Below, piece by piece: positions 55,001 through 62,577 of a DNA stretch of 62,577 bases; within the stretch, counting starts at the first letter, position 1; each line of letters opens with the position of its first letter. Under the pieces are notes generated by a model, which made no database searches, was not told the origin of the DNA, and saw only the letters and a list, made by a program, of their open reading frames with translations. The DNA comes from JBLMYQ01 sp050258375 (GTDB lineage: Bacteria > Bacillota > Clostridia > Acetivibrionales > UBA4821), in the NCBI GenBank assembly GCA_050258375.1, contig JBLMYQ010000074.1:1-62577 (forward strand), read 5' to 3'. Position numbers and translations under genes: made by a program.

Positions 55001-55642
55001 CTTTTTAGCAATTTCGGATTGTTCTTTAAGCGGTTCCAACTGTGATTCCAATTCACCGATTATATCATTTACTCTTAAGAGGTTTTGGCTTGTTTGCTCA
55101 ATTTTTCTTTCAGCTTCAATTTTTCTTGATTTATATTTCATTATTCCTGCGGCTTCTTCAAATATAATTCTTCTGTCTTCTGCTTTACTGCTAAGTATTT
55201 CGTCAATTTTCCCCTGTCCTATTACTGAATAGCCATCACGACCTAATCCAGTCCCCATGAAAAGCTCATTTATATCTTTTAGTCTGCAAGCTTTCTTATT
55301 AATAAAAAATTCGCTTTCACCGGATCTATAAACTCTTCTTGTTACAGTTACCTCCGAGTAATCAATAGGCAGCTGTGCATTTGTATTTTCAAGAGTTATA
55401 GATACTTCGGCAAAACCGAGTGATTTTCTTGTTTCAGTACCGGCGAATATAACATCCTCCATTTTGTTCCCTCTTAGTGTCTTCATGCTCTGTTCGCCAA
55501 GAACCCAACGTACAGCATCTGAAATATTACTTTTTCCGCTTCCGTTGGGACCTACTACTGCTGTTATTCCTTGGTTCAACTCCAATGATATTTTATCTGC
55601 AAAAGATTTAAATCCCTGTATCTCAATTTTTTTTAAGATCAA
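52073..55642 (-). CDS. smc: Chromosome segregation protein SMC
   Basis: 1189 residues. Walker A VGPNGSGKSN at residues 31-40, long coiled coils, a hinge domain in the middle (GIHGALAQLINV ... GDIINSSGAMSGGS), then the ABC signature LLSGGEKALTA and Walker B FCILDEIEAALDEAN near the C-terminus. It forms condensin with ScpA/ScpB and organises newly replicated chromosomes. It has an intact ATPase and normal length, and follows the PLD-like gene by 37 bases. Confidence 0.97.
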   Translation of the reverse strand: MILKKIEIQGFKSFADKISLELNQGITAVVGPNGSGKSNISDAVRWVLGEQSMKTLRGNKMEDVIFAGTETRKSLGFAEVSITLENTNAQLPIDYSEVTVTRRVYRSGESEFFINKKACRLKDINELFMGTGLGRDGYSVIGQGKIDEILSSKAEDRRIIFEEAAGIMKYKSRKIEAERKIEQTSQNLLRVNDIIGELESQLEPLKEQSEIAKKFLSLKERLKILEVNVFIINMEKFKEKLDEIQINVENLEAQIQSEQKSFDENQNERKAMHSESERIEHEIEELQQKIFEIEKAIELSASDVKLAQERIDNIEKNDERIKEETETLKQKAVQLEEEKNIKQKKIERLDKDKVRFSDELTIKEAELSKVNQSIIDEQEKIEAMKTEVIERINLISQKKSELNSLKVFLEGISRRESQIEEDMYEHVMSLDMQTMKREDINDEIERLHREIKEIEASISEINILKTGKESEIFGIEKELDSVKIEINSKKSRHKFLSDLERENEGYFKSVKGILEECRIDELFRKGIHGALAQLINVPKEYETSIEIALGSALQNIVTADEDSAKKAIDFLKQRNLGRATFLPLNVVKGSSLDEAALQLKSSSGYKGVASKLVQCAKEYKGIVDNLLGHTIVVDNMDNGIAMARKHKYSFRIITIDGDIINSSGAMSGGSINTRTAGLLSRSREIKEISDVLIKLEQKLNERMKTHEELKASITKYIEDINLKNIDIKERQVASAREEEKLTALENLVKSINDKTIILKAEKEQIKIQKSDAESSMEIKRNEIADMDKLTEQLQSSVKEAQESFKLVYVEKDRVFEHISNIRVSLSSIEESISGVQEDMQRISSEIESLDKDITKKHSEKERKHTEKSTLEEAIEKYKIKAIEFEAAKVEMETKLSQAKKTKEDMTAKLTNLEDFVIEKLKVIENLKEESSRFEIKKTKIEMDLEALQNRMWEEYEITLGNSLEYKRDISGVGSAQKEITQLKNEIKDLGIVNVSSIEEYTKTKERYEFLTHQRDDLLDAEEKLKRVISEMTSIMKRQFIEQFYRICENFNEVFKELFGGGKASLKLADEENILESGIDIEVQPPGKKLQNMMLLSGGEKALTAIALLFAILRINPAPFCILDEIEAALDEANVYIFADYLKNFTFNTQFILITHRKGTMESANTMYGVTMEERGVSKLVSLKMNDKAS

Positions 55643-55679
55643 AACTAATACACCTCACAAAACATATTATGCAATAAAT

Positions 55680-57368
55680 TTAAGCGAAACCATACCTGCG
55701 TCCTGTTCCCTTAATTATATGTGAACAAAACTGATCCCATATTTCATATTCCTCTGAACCTGCTCTAATAAGCTCACATTGGAAAATGCATTCATCACTT
55801 TCCGCACACCTGATTAGTCTTATAATATCATTTTCCTCAGGCTCTAAGGAAATTAACATCTTTGAAATCAAGTTGAAATTTGATTTCCCTTCCTCTTGAT
55901 ATAACTCAATCGTATCAATCAATATGTCAGAAGGATTTGCAGTATCAAGCATCCTACATTTAACCTGCCGCTTTTTAGACTTTTTTTGATTTTTCCCTTC
56001 TCCCTGTGAAATACTATAACAGCTTGGCCATCCCCAAAACTCTGGAGAAAATTCCCTAGCAGCCAAAGGCATTCTGACTTCTCCTGAAATGCCTTTTCCT
56101 TTAAGCTTGTTAATATGCATAAAGTATGCGTTTATGATTCCAGTACCATTTTTATTTGCAATAGAAGAGATAATAAACTTCTTTCTGCCTTTTTCTTGTA
56201 CCGATTCAGTTTCTTTTTCAATCTGTTTTTCTTTTGCCTTTTTTGAGCTTCGTTTTTCTTCTTGTGATTTTATGAACTCTATATCATCAGAACTAATTGC
56301 TGTTCTACGTTTGGGCTCAGAATTATCAGCTTCTTCGCTTCCTTTTTGTTGTTGATAAAGCATCTGCTCAATATCAATAACATTAAAGCTCTCCATGTGT
56401 ATATCCATCTCATACTTTTTAGAAATATCTGATTCCTGATTTTTTCTTGAGTACTCTTCTTCTGCAAATTCCTTGTTTACTTCTTCAGAGTTTTTATGAT
56501 GTTCAAATTCTTCAACTCTTTCAGATTCTTCAATTACAATTTCAATATCTATATCATCTTTTTGCAATTGTTCTTTTTTCTGTTTTTTTTCTTTTTTGTC
56601 ACTATGCTTATTTATAACCTGCGCACTGGTTTCAAAAACTCCTTCAATATCATCAGAATCATTAAGAGATACCTCTATTGAATTCCCCGTAGGAAGAATT
56701 ATTGAAACCAGCTCAGGCTCATCAACCTCAATCATTTCTTCTTTCCCGGTCTTTTTCTTGGCTGTTGATGTTTTGGTTTTTGATTTTACATCAGATTCAT
56801 ATACAATCTCACCTAAATCAAGAAGCATGTCTATAATCTCTTTACTAGGCTCGCAAATATTTGCTCCTGATGGTTCAAGATAATTTGAAATAGAATCCTT
56901 GAATTGCGAATAGATAATATTATCTCCATTTGCAAGGTCATAGGTAACATTAATTATAAGTTCATGGTTTTTATATAAACCACCTTCAGTTACATTTCCA
57001 GAACTAATAAATACTTCAGCCTTTTCCCCTTCAGCTTCAAAACAATATACTTTGGCTCCAAAGCTATTTCCGTTATTATTACGATAAATCTTAACATTAC
57101 AACCCATTTGCTGTAATTCATTTAGAGTCTCTACCGTTGTAAGATTTTTACCCGTTCCCAAAACAAAGTTAATAACAGCTTTATTTTTAACTGATTTCTT
57201 AATCGCTGCTTTAAGCTTTGATATGCCTGATAATTTTGCAAATGATGTTACAAACCATATTCTATTGTAAAATGGCTTTTGGGATTTTAAAATTTCATTG
57301 AGCTTGATTCCCAAGCAAAAAGAGTTTCCAATGCTATCTAAAGGCTGTGTATAGTATTTTACTTCCAA
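55680..57368 (-). CDS. PLD-like protein with altered active site and unknown C-terminal domain
   Basis: 562 residues. Residues 1-165 resemble PLD-type (NgoFVII-like) nuclease domains, with K106 in SFGAKVYCF and SSGNVTEGGLYKNHE (123-137), but the usual HxK has Gly in place of His, so nuclease activity is doubtful. Residues about 200-400 are very acidic and basic by turns, likely disordered. Residues about 400-562 form a compact unknown domain (GISGEVRMPLAAREFSPEFWGWPSCY). Start TTG at 57368 is the best guess. Position just before smc suggests co-expression. Confidence 0.65.
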   Translation of the reverse strand: MEVKYYTQPLDSIGNSFCLGIKLNEILKSQKPFYNRIWFVTSFAKLSGISKLKAAIKKSVKNKAVINFVLGTGKNLTTVETLNELQQMGCNVKIYRNNNGNSFGAKVYCFEAEGEKAEVFISSGNVTEGGLYKNHELIINVTYDLANGDNIIYSQFKDSISNYLEPSGANICEPSKEIIDMLLDLGEIVYESDVKSKTKTSTAKKKTGKEEMIEVDEPELVSIILPTGNSIEVSLNDSDDIEGVFETSAQVINKHSDKKEKKQKKEQLQKDDIDIEIVIEESERVEEFEHHKNSEEVNKEFAEEEYSRKNQESDISKKYEMDIHMESFNVIDIEQMLYQQQKGSEEADNSEPKRRTAISSDDIEFIKSQEEKRSSKKAKEKQIEKETESVQEKGRKKFIISSIANKNGTGIINAYFMHINKLKGKGISGEVRMPLAAREFSPEFWGWPSCYSISQGEGKNQKKSKKRQVKCRMLDTANPSDILIDTIELYQEEGKSNFNLISKMLISLEPEENDIIRLIRCAESDECIFQCELIRAGSEEYEIWDQFCSHIIKGTGRRYGFA

Positions 57369-57478
57369 AGCTCAAGACCCCTCTTGAATAAGATTTATAT
57401 ATTTACTATTCTATATCTATAATACTAGGGTATTTATTCATAGTCAAACATCTTTCGTCATAATTTGATTTGAATATA

Positions 57479-57515
57479 ACAAAAAACCTGTTTCATCTAA
57501 GAAACAGGTTTTTAT
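57479..57515 (-). terminator. Terminator of spoVS
   Basis: A stem AACCTGTTTC/GAAACAGGTT with a 6-base loop and flanking A and T tracts, immediately after the spoVS stop codon. Confidence 0.9.
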
Positions 57516-57776
57516 TTATCTAGGCTCAACAATAAACTTAATTGCAGTTCTTTCTTCTCCATCTATATTGACTTCCGAAAAAGCTGGTACCACAACAAGG
57601 TCAATTCCATTTGGTGCAACAAATCCTCTGGTAATTGCAATTGCTTTAACTGCTTGATTTACAGCTCCAGCTCCAACAGCTTGTATTTCTGCAGCACTGC
57701 TATCTCTTAAAACCGCTGCTAAAGCTCCTGCTACTGATTTTGGCTGAGATTGTGCGGAAACTTTTAATACTTCCAT
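57516..57776 (-). CDS. spoVS: Stage V sporulation protein S
   Basis: 86 residues from the ATG at 57776, which has AAGGAGG upstream; the frame extends to 57857 but without support. The sequence LKVSAQSQPKSVAGALAAVLRD ... QAVGAGAVNQAVKAIAITRG is almost invariant in SpoVS (Alba-like fold). It affects spore coat assembly and septation in spore formers, which supports a sporulating host. It lies 53 bases after the radical SAM gene. Confidence 0.96.
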   Translation of the reverse strand: MEVLKVSAQSQPKSVAGALAAVLRDSSAAEIQAVGAGAVNQAVKAIAITRGFVAPNGIDLVVVPAFSEVNIDGEERTAIKFIVEPR

Positions 57777-57829
57777 CTTTATCTTCCTCCTTATTATATA
57801 TGGTTTTATGAATAAACTGCATTTTATCA

Positions 57830-58888
57830 TTACTGTATGAACTTTTGATTCATACAAACTGTAACATTTCCTATTCTTAGAATAATTTGTCCAGATTCAA
57901 TATTATTATGCCCCGAAACTTTTATTTTCTCTATTCCATAATAATCTTTTATCTTTTTTTGATTTATTTTATTATGCCCTGAAGTAATACTTATTTCTCT
58001 TGTATTTACCTTTATGTAAACATCTTTTTCATATTGTGTTTTAATACTATTCATTATGTATGAAATTAAATCAAATCTGAGTTTACTATCGACGAGCTCT
58101 TTGAACGCTGAATGAAATGGTCCTGCCAAAATGTCTTTATTAAGATTTATATTTTCAGTAGCTTGCAACCCTAATCTAATCACTAATATATCATTCTTCA
58201 TAAATAATTTCAATAATTCTTTTGATATATCAACTGCTTCTTCAATATTAAGTGGTGTATACAGACCTTTTATATATAAATCTTCAAGTCTGGTTCCCTT
58301 TATCACCAGCGTTGGATAAATTCTTACAATATCTGGCTTTAACCATATTATATCCTTAGCAGTTTGTATATCTTTTTGTATAGTATCTCCAGGAAGACCA
58401 ATCATCATTTGATGTCCTAATTTAAAACCATTATGCTTAATTAATTTTGATGCCTCAATTACATCCTCTCTGCTATGACCTCTACAAGACATTTTAAGTA
58501 CTTCAACGTCCATTGACTGAACTCCTAGTTCTATTGTTTCAACTCCATAATTCCTTAAAAGCTTCAGGATATCTTGATTTATATAATCCGGTCTGGTGGA
58601 TACCCTAATTGAATCAACCTGTCCGGTTTTTATATATTCAAAGGCTGCGGCAAGCAGTTCTTCTTGTTTCTGTTTTGGAATCCCAGTAAAACTCCCACCA
58701 TAAAATGCTGCTTCAACAACAATTTTATTATTTTTAGAAATTGTAGATAAGCATTCTTCTATAATTGCTTTAACATCTTCCGCTGTTATTTCTTTTTGTA
58801 CTCCGCTTATCCTTCTTTGATTACAAAATATACAATCATGAGGACATCCTAAATGGGGCACAAAAATAGGAATAATATAATTATTCAT
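57830..58888 (-). CDS. Radical SAM protein, Elp3-like family (COG1243)
   Basis: 352 residues. PIFVPHLGCPHDCIFCNQRR contains the C-x3-C-x2-C cluster motif for [4Fe-4S]-SAM chemistry; FYGGSFTGIP and STRPDYIN are typical of this Elp3-like radical SAM group. The C-terminal ~100 residues differ from the acetyltransferase part of real Elp3. The substrate is unknown. It overlaps the rnc stop by 8 bases, an arrangement often seen next to rnc and smc in Clostridia. Confidence 0.88.
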   Translation of the reverse strand: MNNYIIPIFVPHLGCPHDCIFCNQRRISGVQKEITAEDVKAIIEECLSTISKNNKIVVEAAFYGGSFTGIPKQKQEELLAAAFEYIKTGQVDSIRVSTRPDYINQDILKLLRNYGVETIELGVQSMDVEVLKMSCRGHSREDVIEASKLIKHNGFKLGHQMMIGLPGDTIQKDIQTAKDIIWLKPDIVRIYPTLVIKGTRLEDLYIKGLYTPLNIEEAVDISKELLKLFMKNDILVIRLGLQATENINLNKDILAGPFHSAFKELVDSKLRFDLISYIMNSIKTQYEKDVYIKVNTREISITSGHNKINQKKIKDYYGIEKIKVSGHNNIESGQIILRIGNVTVCMNQKFIQ

Positions 58889-59585
58889 TACCTTGAACCT
58901 CTTGCAATGCCTTAGCTGCTGCGGCCTGTTCAGCTTCCTTTTTTGATTTTCCTAAACCAATTCCCAATACTTTATCATTACATTTAATTTGTACTTTAAA
59001 TTCTTTGTCGTGATCAGGTCCTGACTCTTTAATAACCTCATAGGTTATCTTAACATCGCCATGTTTTTGTAACTCTTCTTGAAGTGTAGTCTTGTAATCT
59101 ATCATCCCTACTCCTTTTACTGCATCTATTACAAGACCTTCCAGCTTATCCAACACAAATTTTTTTGCTGATTCAAGTCCGTTATCAATATATATTCCCC
59201 CAACAATAGCTTCAAAAACATCAGCTAAAATCGAAGGTCTTTTTCTTCCTCCTGTTAATTCCTCTCCTTTTCCAAGCTTTAAATATTCTCCAATTCCAAG
59301 TTGATTTGAGATATCTTTTAAGGTTTGCTCACAAACTACGCTGGCTCTGATTTTTGTCATTTCACCTTCCGGCAGCTTTGGATAGTTATCAAAAATATAT
59401 GCACTAATCACAAAGCTAAGTATAGAATCCCCAAGAAATTCCAATCTTTCATTGCTTAATAATTTCATTTTTTTATTCTCATTTGCATATGAGCTATGTG
59501 TAAGTGCATTAGATAGAATTTGACTATTTTTAAATTCATACTGCAGTATTGGTTGAAGCTCTGTATATGAATCTTTGTTCATCAA
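58881..59585 (-). CDS. rnc: Ribonuclease III
   Basis: 234 residues. The catalytic signature NERLEFLGDSIL is near residue 44-55, with ILADVFEAIVGGIY as the second metal-site region. A double-stranded RNA binding domain occupies about 155-230 (DYKTTLQEELQKHG ... SKKEAEQAAAAKAL). It processes rRNA precursors and double-stranded RNA. Intact and of normal length. Confidence 0.97.
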   Translation of the reverse strand: MMNKDSYTELQPILQYEFKNSQILSNALTHSSYANENKKMKLLSNERLEFLGDSILSFVISAYIFDNYPKLPEGEMTKIRASVVCEQTLKDISNQLGIGEYLKLGKGEELTGGRKRPSILADVFEAIVGGIYIDNGLESAKKFVLDKLEGLVIDAVKGVGMIDYKTTLQEELQKHGDVKITYEVIKESGPDHDKEFKVQIKCNDKVLGIGLGKSKKEAEQAAAAKALQEVQGNE

Positions 59586-59599
59586 TTATTCCCTCCAAA

Positions 59600-60760
59600 T
59601 CATATTTCTATTATCTCAGTATTTTCAATTGCTTTTTCTATAAGCTCAGCACTATTAATCTTCTTTTCTGAAAGCAGCAGCTTTTCGATTTTAGGTTTTG
59701 TTTCTGGCCTTTTTGGCAAAAAAATCGTACAACAATCTTCATATGGAAGTATTGAAGTCTCAAAGGTTCCTATTTTCTTTGCTATATCAACTATATCATT
59801 TTTATCCATTCCTATAAGCGGTCTGAATACAGGCATTTCTACAACTATATCAGATGCACACAATCCATGCATTGTTTGACTGGCAACCTGTCCAATATTT
59901 TCTCCTGTAATGAGGGCACTGCAATCGTTATTTTTTGCAATTTTTTCAGCAATTCTCATCATATATCTACGCATAAGAATAGTCAATTGCTCTTGTGGGC
60001 ATTTATCCCGTAATTCAATCTGTATATCTGTAAAGGGTACTATATGAAGATTCATTTTTCCAGTATATGAAGAAACAATTTTGCATAAATCTATTACCTT
60101 TTCCCTTGCTTTTGGACCAGTATATGGAGGACTGCAAAAATGAACTGCGTCAATTTCAACTCCTCTTTTTCCCAGCATCCAACCAGCAACAGGACTATCA
60201 ATTCCACCTGATATCAATACCATTGCCTTTCCATTTGTTCCTGTGGGCATGCCTCCAAAGGAAGGTACAACTTTGGAGTATACATAAGCATTTTCCCTTA
60301 CTTCAATATTTATTTTCTCATCCGGATTTATAACATCAACCCTAAGATTGTCAAATTTATCTAATATATAGCCTCCAACCTCACAGCATATTTCAGGTGA
60401 AGTAAGCGGAAAGCTTTTTTCTCCTCTTTTACATTCAATCTTAAAAGACTTGGAACCCGAAAATTCCTTGGCACATTTTTCAGCAGCCTCATAAATTGAA
60501 TCCATATCGGGATTAATTTTATAAGCCGGGCTTACTGAAACAATACCAAAGACCTTAACTACTTTTTCAATCATCTGATTTATATTTAAGATTTCACCTT
60601 CTAAGGGCTCAATATAAATTCTGGCTTGTGAACGCCAAATTTTATATCTTTCATATCTTAAAGCTTTTTTTATATTACGTACGAGCTTGTCCTCAAAGGA
60701 TTTCCTATTTAATCCTTTTAAAACTATTTCACCATATCTTACAAGTATTACCTCTTGCAA
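59600..60760 (-). CDS. thiI: tRNA 4-thiouridine synthase ThiI
   Basis: 386 residues: N-terminal ferredoxin-like and THUMP domains (about 1-165), then a PP-loop ATPase with LISGGIDSPVAGW, and HFCSPPYTGPKAREKV. ILPYEDCCTIFLP carries the reactive Cys. No rhodanese domain, as usual in Gram-positives, so sulphur must come from a separate desulfurase. It makes 4-thiouridine at tRNA position 8. It is followed after 14 bases by rnc. Confidence 0.96.
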   Translation of the reverse strand: MQEVILVRYGEIVLKGLNRKSFEDKLVRNIKKALRYERYKIWRSQARIYIEPLEGEILNINQMIEKVVKVFGIVSVSPAYKINPDMDSIYEAAEKCAKEFSGSKSFKIECKRGEKSFPLTSPEICCEVGGYILDKFDNLRVDVINPDEKINIEVRENAYVYSKVVPSFGGMPTGTNGKAMVLISGGIDSPVAGWMLGKRGVEIDAVHFCSPPYTGPKAREKVIDLCKIVSSYTGKMNLHIVPFTDIQIELRDKCPQEQLTILMRRYMMRIAEKIAKNNDCSALITGENIGQVASQTMHGLCASDIVVEMPVFRPLIGMDKNDIVDIAKKIGTFETSILPYEDCCTIFLPKRPETKPKIEKLLLSEKKINSAELIEKAIENTEIIEI

Positions 60761-60945
60761 AATGTAATCCTCCTGTTATATTTTTACTTATTTTAATTTT
60801 TATAATAATTCCTCGTTAAAAGCATATTCATTATAACCACTCCACTTATATTCATCAAGATTTTTTACCATATTGTATTTTTTTATATCCTTGTATATTT
60901 AAGCATTTCTATCTTTAATTAATTTTATATTGGATATTTATAGCA
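60761..60945. other. Intergenic region upstream of thiI
   Basis: 185 AT-rich bases holding the thiI ribosome site (AGGAGGA) and presumably the promoter of the thiI-rnc-radical SAM-spoVS genes. No frame or RNA was seen. Confidence 0.35.
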
Positions 60946-60988
60946 TAAAACAAAATGTGCAATAAGACTCCTTCTCTTACTGCACATT
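60946..60988 (-). terminator. Terminator of cheR
   Basis: Arms AATGTGCA (60954-60961) and TGCACATT (60981-60988), with an inner partly paired stretch; TTTTGTTTT follows on the minus strand. Confidence 0.75.
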
Positions 60989-61037
60989 CATAAATACTAT
61001 TAAGCTAAATCATAATAAATTTTTCATTTAAGCTTCT

Positions 61038-61847
61038 TTATTTTATGTATATTGCCGGTGCTACATAATTGTAACTTGATTTTAAGCCATTTAATGACTC
61101 AGAATGTCCAATGAAAAGATAGCCGCCTTGAGAGGTTTTATCATAAAACTTTTTTACTATCTTCATTTTTGTTTCATTGTCAAAATAAATCATTACATTC
61201 CTGCAAAATATTACATGCAAATCTTTTTTAAACGGATAGACCTCTTCCATAAGATTGAATGGACTAAAAATTACCTGGTTCCTTATTTCATCCACAACCT
61301 GATATTCTTCATCACTAATTCTATTTAAGTACTTCGATTTCCAAATATCAGGAAGCTTTTCAATATCCTCCGCAGTATAAATACCATTTACAGCTTTTTT
61401 CAATGCAGTTTCAGAAATATCCGTAGCAAGGACTCTGGTGTCCCATGACCTTTTTTTATCCCCAAAGTATTCTGCAATTATTACAGCAAGAGTATAAGCC
61501 TCTTGCCCCGAAGAACATCCTGCACTCCAAACTCTCAAATCCTTATCTTTTATATTCTTCTCGAGGTATGGCAGAACAACATTCCTCAAGAACCGGAAAT
61601 GTTCTACTTCCCTCATGAAATATGTCAGATTTGTAGTCAAACGATTTATTAAATCTTTAATAGCTTTACCTGTTTTATCTGTGAAAACATAATCCAGAAG
61701 CTCCTTATAGTGTTTTATTCCATTTTCAATCAATAAATTGCTCAATCTACTTTCAACCAATGTTTTTTTGTTAAATAAATTAATTCCATAATTCAGTTTC
61801 ATAAATTCTACAAGTCTTGTAAATTCTTTTTCTTCTATTTCAATCAT
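61038..61847 (-). CDS. cheR: Chemotaxis protein methyltransferase CheR
   Basis: 269 residues. N-terminal helical domain, then a SAM-dependent methyltransferase with LRVWSAGCSSGQEAYTLAV (motif I), ILATDISETALKKA, and VIFCRNVMIYFDN. It methylates glutamates of chemoreceptors. The chemoreceptor gene lies upstream on the same strand with a terminator between them. Confidence 0.95.
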   Translation of the reverse strand: MIEIEEKEFTRLVEFMKLNYGINLFNKKTLVESRLSNLLIENGIKHYKELLDYVFTDKTGKAIKDLINRLTTNLTYFMREVEHFRFLRNVVLPYLEKNIKDKDLRVWSAGCSSGQEAYTLAVIIAEYFGDKKRSWDTRVLATDISETALKKAVNGIYTAEDIEKLPDIWKSKYLNRISDEEYQVVDEIRNQVIFSPFNLMEEVYPFKKDLHVIFCRNVMIYFDNETKMKIVKKFYDKTSQGGYLFIGHSESLNGLKSSYNYVAPAIYIK

Positions 61848-61864
61848 TTAATCACCTTTATTTC

Positions 61865-61908
61865 AAAAAATAGGGGTAAGCTTTCAAACATTTCCTGAAA
61901 GCTTACCC
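61865..61908 (-). terminator. Terminator of the chemoreceptor gene
   Basis: A perfect 13-bp stem (GGGTAAGCTTTCA with its complement, 61874-61886 and 61896-61908), followed on the minus strand by a T run. Confidence 0.88.
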
Positions 61909-61918
61909 TGAAATCAAC

Positions 61919-62577
61919 TTAATATTTACCTAAATCCATTCCGGCCAAAGCTGCTTTCTTACTACTTTTTAAAGACTTTTCAGTTTTTCTTTTCACTGGT
62001 TCAAAGGAATCCAAATCAACGTCCATATTTATCATATTAATGCTCTTTCTATCATTTTTTAGTCTGAATATGCTTACCAAATCCTTAAGCTGTTCAGCTT
62101 GTGATGATAGCTCTTCACTAGCTGCAGCACTTTCCTCAGCAGTAGAAGAGTTAACCTGAACCGTTACTGAAACCTGGCTCAAGCCCTGACTCATCTGTGC
62201 TATGGCAGTTGCCTGTGCACTTGATGCCTGAGTGATATTTCCGACATTTTCTGCAACAGCCTTTACCTCTCCTACAATTTCGTTTAAAGCCTTTGCAGTT
62301 TGATTTGCAATCTCTGTTCCTACTTCTGTTTTCTTAATCGAACGCTCGATTAAATCAGTTGTTTCCTGTGCAGCGGTAGCACTTCGTGCTGCAAGATTTC
62401 TAACCTCTTCCGCAACAACAGCAAAACCTTTCCCGTGCTGTCCTGCTCTTGCAGCCTCAACTGCAGCATTAAGAGCAAGAATATTGGTTTGGAAAGCAAT
62501 TTCATCTATAACCTTGATGATTTTTGATATTTCCTTGGAAGAATCATTAATATCATTCATTGAAGCCAGCATGGAAG
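61919..62577 (-). CDS. Methyl-accepting chemotaxis protein, C-terminal part (cut by window edge)
   Basis: The frame is open to the window edge; only the last ~219 residues are seen, so sensor and membrane parts lie outside. It contains the hairpin signature EIAFQTNILALNAAVEAARAGQHGKGFAVVAEEVRNLA that binds CheA and CheW, and the flanking helix with repeated Ala/Ser/Glu methylation-like segments. A basic, non-conserved ~40-residue tail ends the protein. Located upstream of cheR. Confidence 0.9.
   Translation of the reverse strand, partial: SMLASMNDINDSSKEISKIIKVIDEIAFQTNILALNAAVEAARAGQHGKGFAVVAEEVRNLAARSATAAQETTDLIERSIKKTEVGTEIANQTAKALNEIVGEVKAVAENVGNITQASSAQATAIAQMSQGLSQVSVTVQVNSSTAEESAAASEELSSQAEQLKDLVSIFRLKNDRKSINMINMDVDLDSFEPVKRKTEKSLKSSKKAALAGMDLGKY

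Overview
The window looks like the chromosome of a low-GC, spore-forming Clostridia member (SpoVS, YteA-like DksA/TraR protein, Shine-Dalgarno sites of AGGAGG type, 6S RNA, SMC-RNase III-ThiI neighbourhood). A Ruminiclostridium/cluster-III type host is plausible but cannot be proven from the sequence. It splits into a mobile, defence-loaded half (1 to about 25,300) and an ordinary chromosomal half (about 25,600 to 62,577).

Mobile half. The right end of an integrative conjugative element is marked by a large serine recombinase (23,724-25,301, + strand). Leftwards, mostly on the minus strand, lie an AlbA/Schlafen-type ATP-binding protein; a 2.5 kb cargo with an HslV/proteasome-like Ntn-hydrolase and an unknown partner; and a compact transfer module (ribbon-helix-helix protein, HUH relaxase, VirD4, Maff2/VirB2-like, VirB6-like, PrgI/VirB3-like, VirB4). 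The cargo is bracketed by two related ~400 bp blocks full of AGTAATACT motifs. Beyond VirB4 are two + strand genes (AbiU2-like HEPN protein, GIY-YIG protein) arranged like integron gene cassettes: each gene is bounded by a matching R'/R'' pair and followed by a long imperfect palindrome that resembles an attC site. Then come a small conserved 88-residue gene, an SF1 helicase-nuclease fusion and a BREX operon (brxA-brxB-brxC-pglX), which runs off the left edge inside pglX. A clean sigma-A promoter precedes brxA.

Chromosomal half. In order: queuosine-precursor transporter, tRNA-Ala(GGC), a candidate structured RNA, purB, an aminotransferase, a TetR-controlled TolC/HlyD/ABC-permease efflux set, three tandem M42 metallopeptidases, YteA-like protein, DUF5665 protein, a diguanylate cyclase, an FtsA-like ATPase with a beta-grasp-like tail, nth, glgA, a response regulator, two HD-GYP proteins, a transglutaminase-like membrane protein, a Ca2+/H+ antiporter, 6S RNA, an EndoIII-family glycosylase lacking the usual lysine, a GNAT acetyltransferase, smc, a degenerate PLD-like protein, spoVS, an Elp3-like radical SAM protein, rnc, thiI, cheR and the C-terminal part of a chemotaxis receptor.

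Most notable: the integron-like cassette pair without an integrase, and the Ntn-hydrolase gene pair between duplicated iteron blocks. Both sit in one conjugative element together with BREX, a helicase-nuclease, HEPN and GIY-YIG genes, so the element is best read as a mobile defence island.
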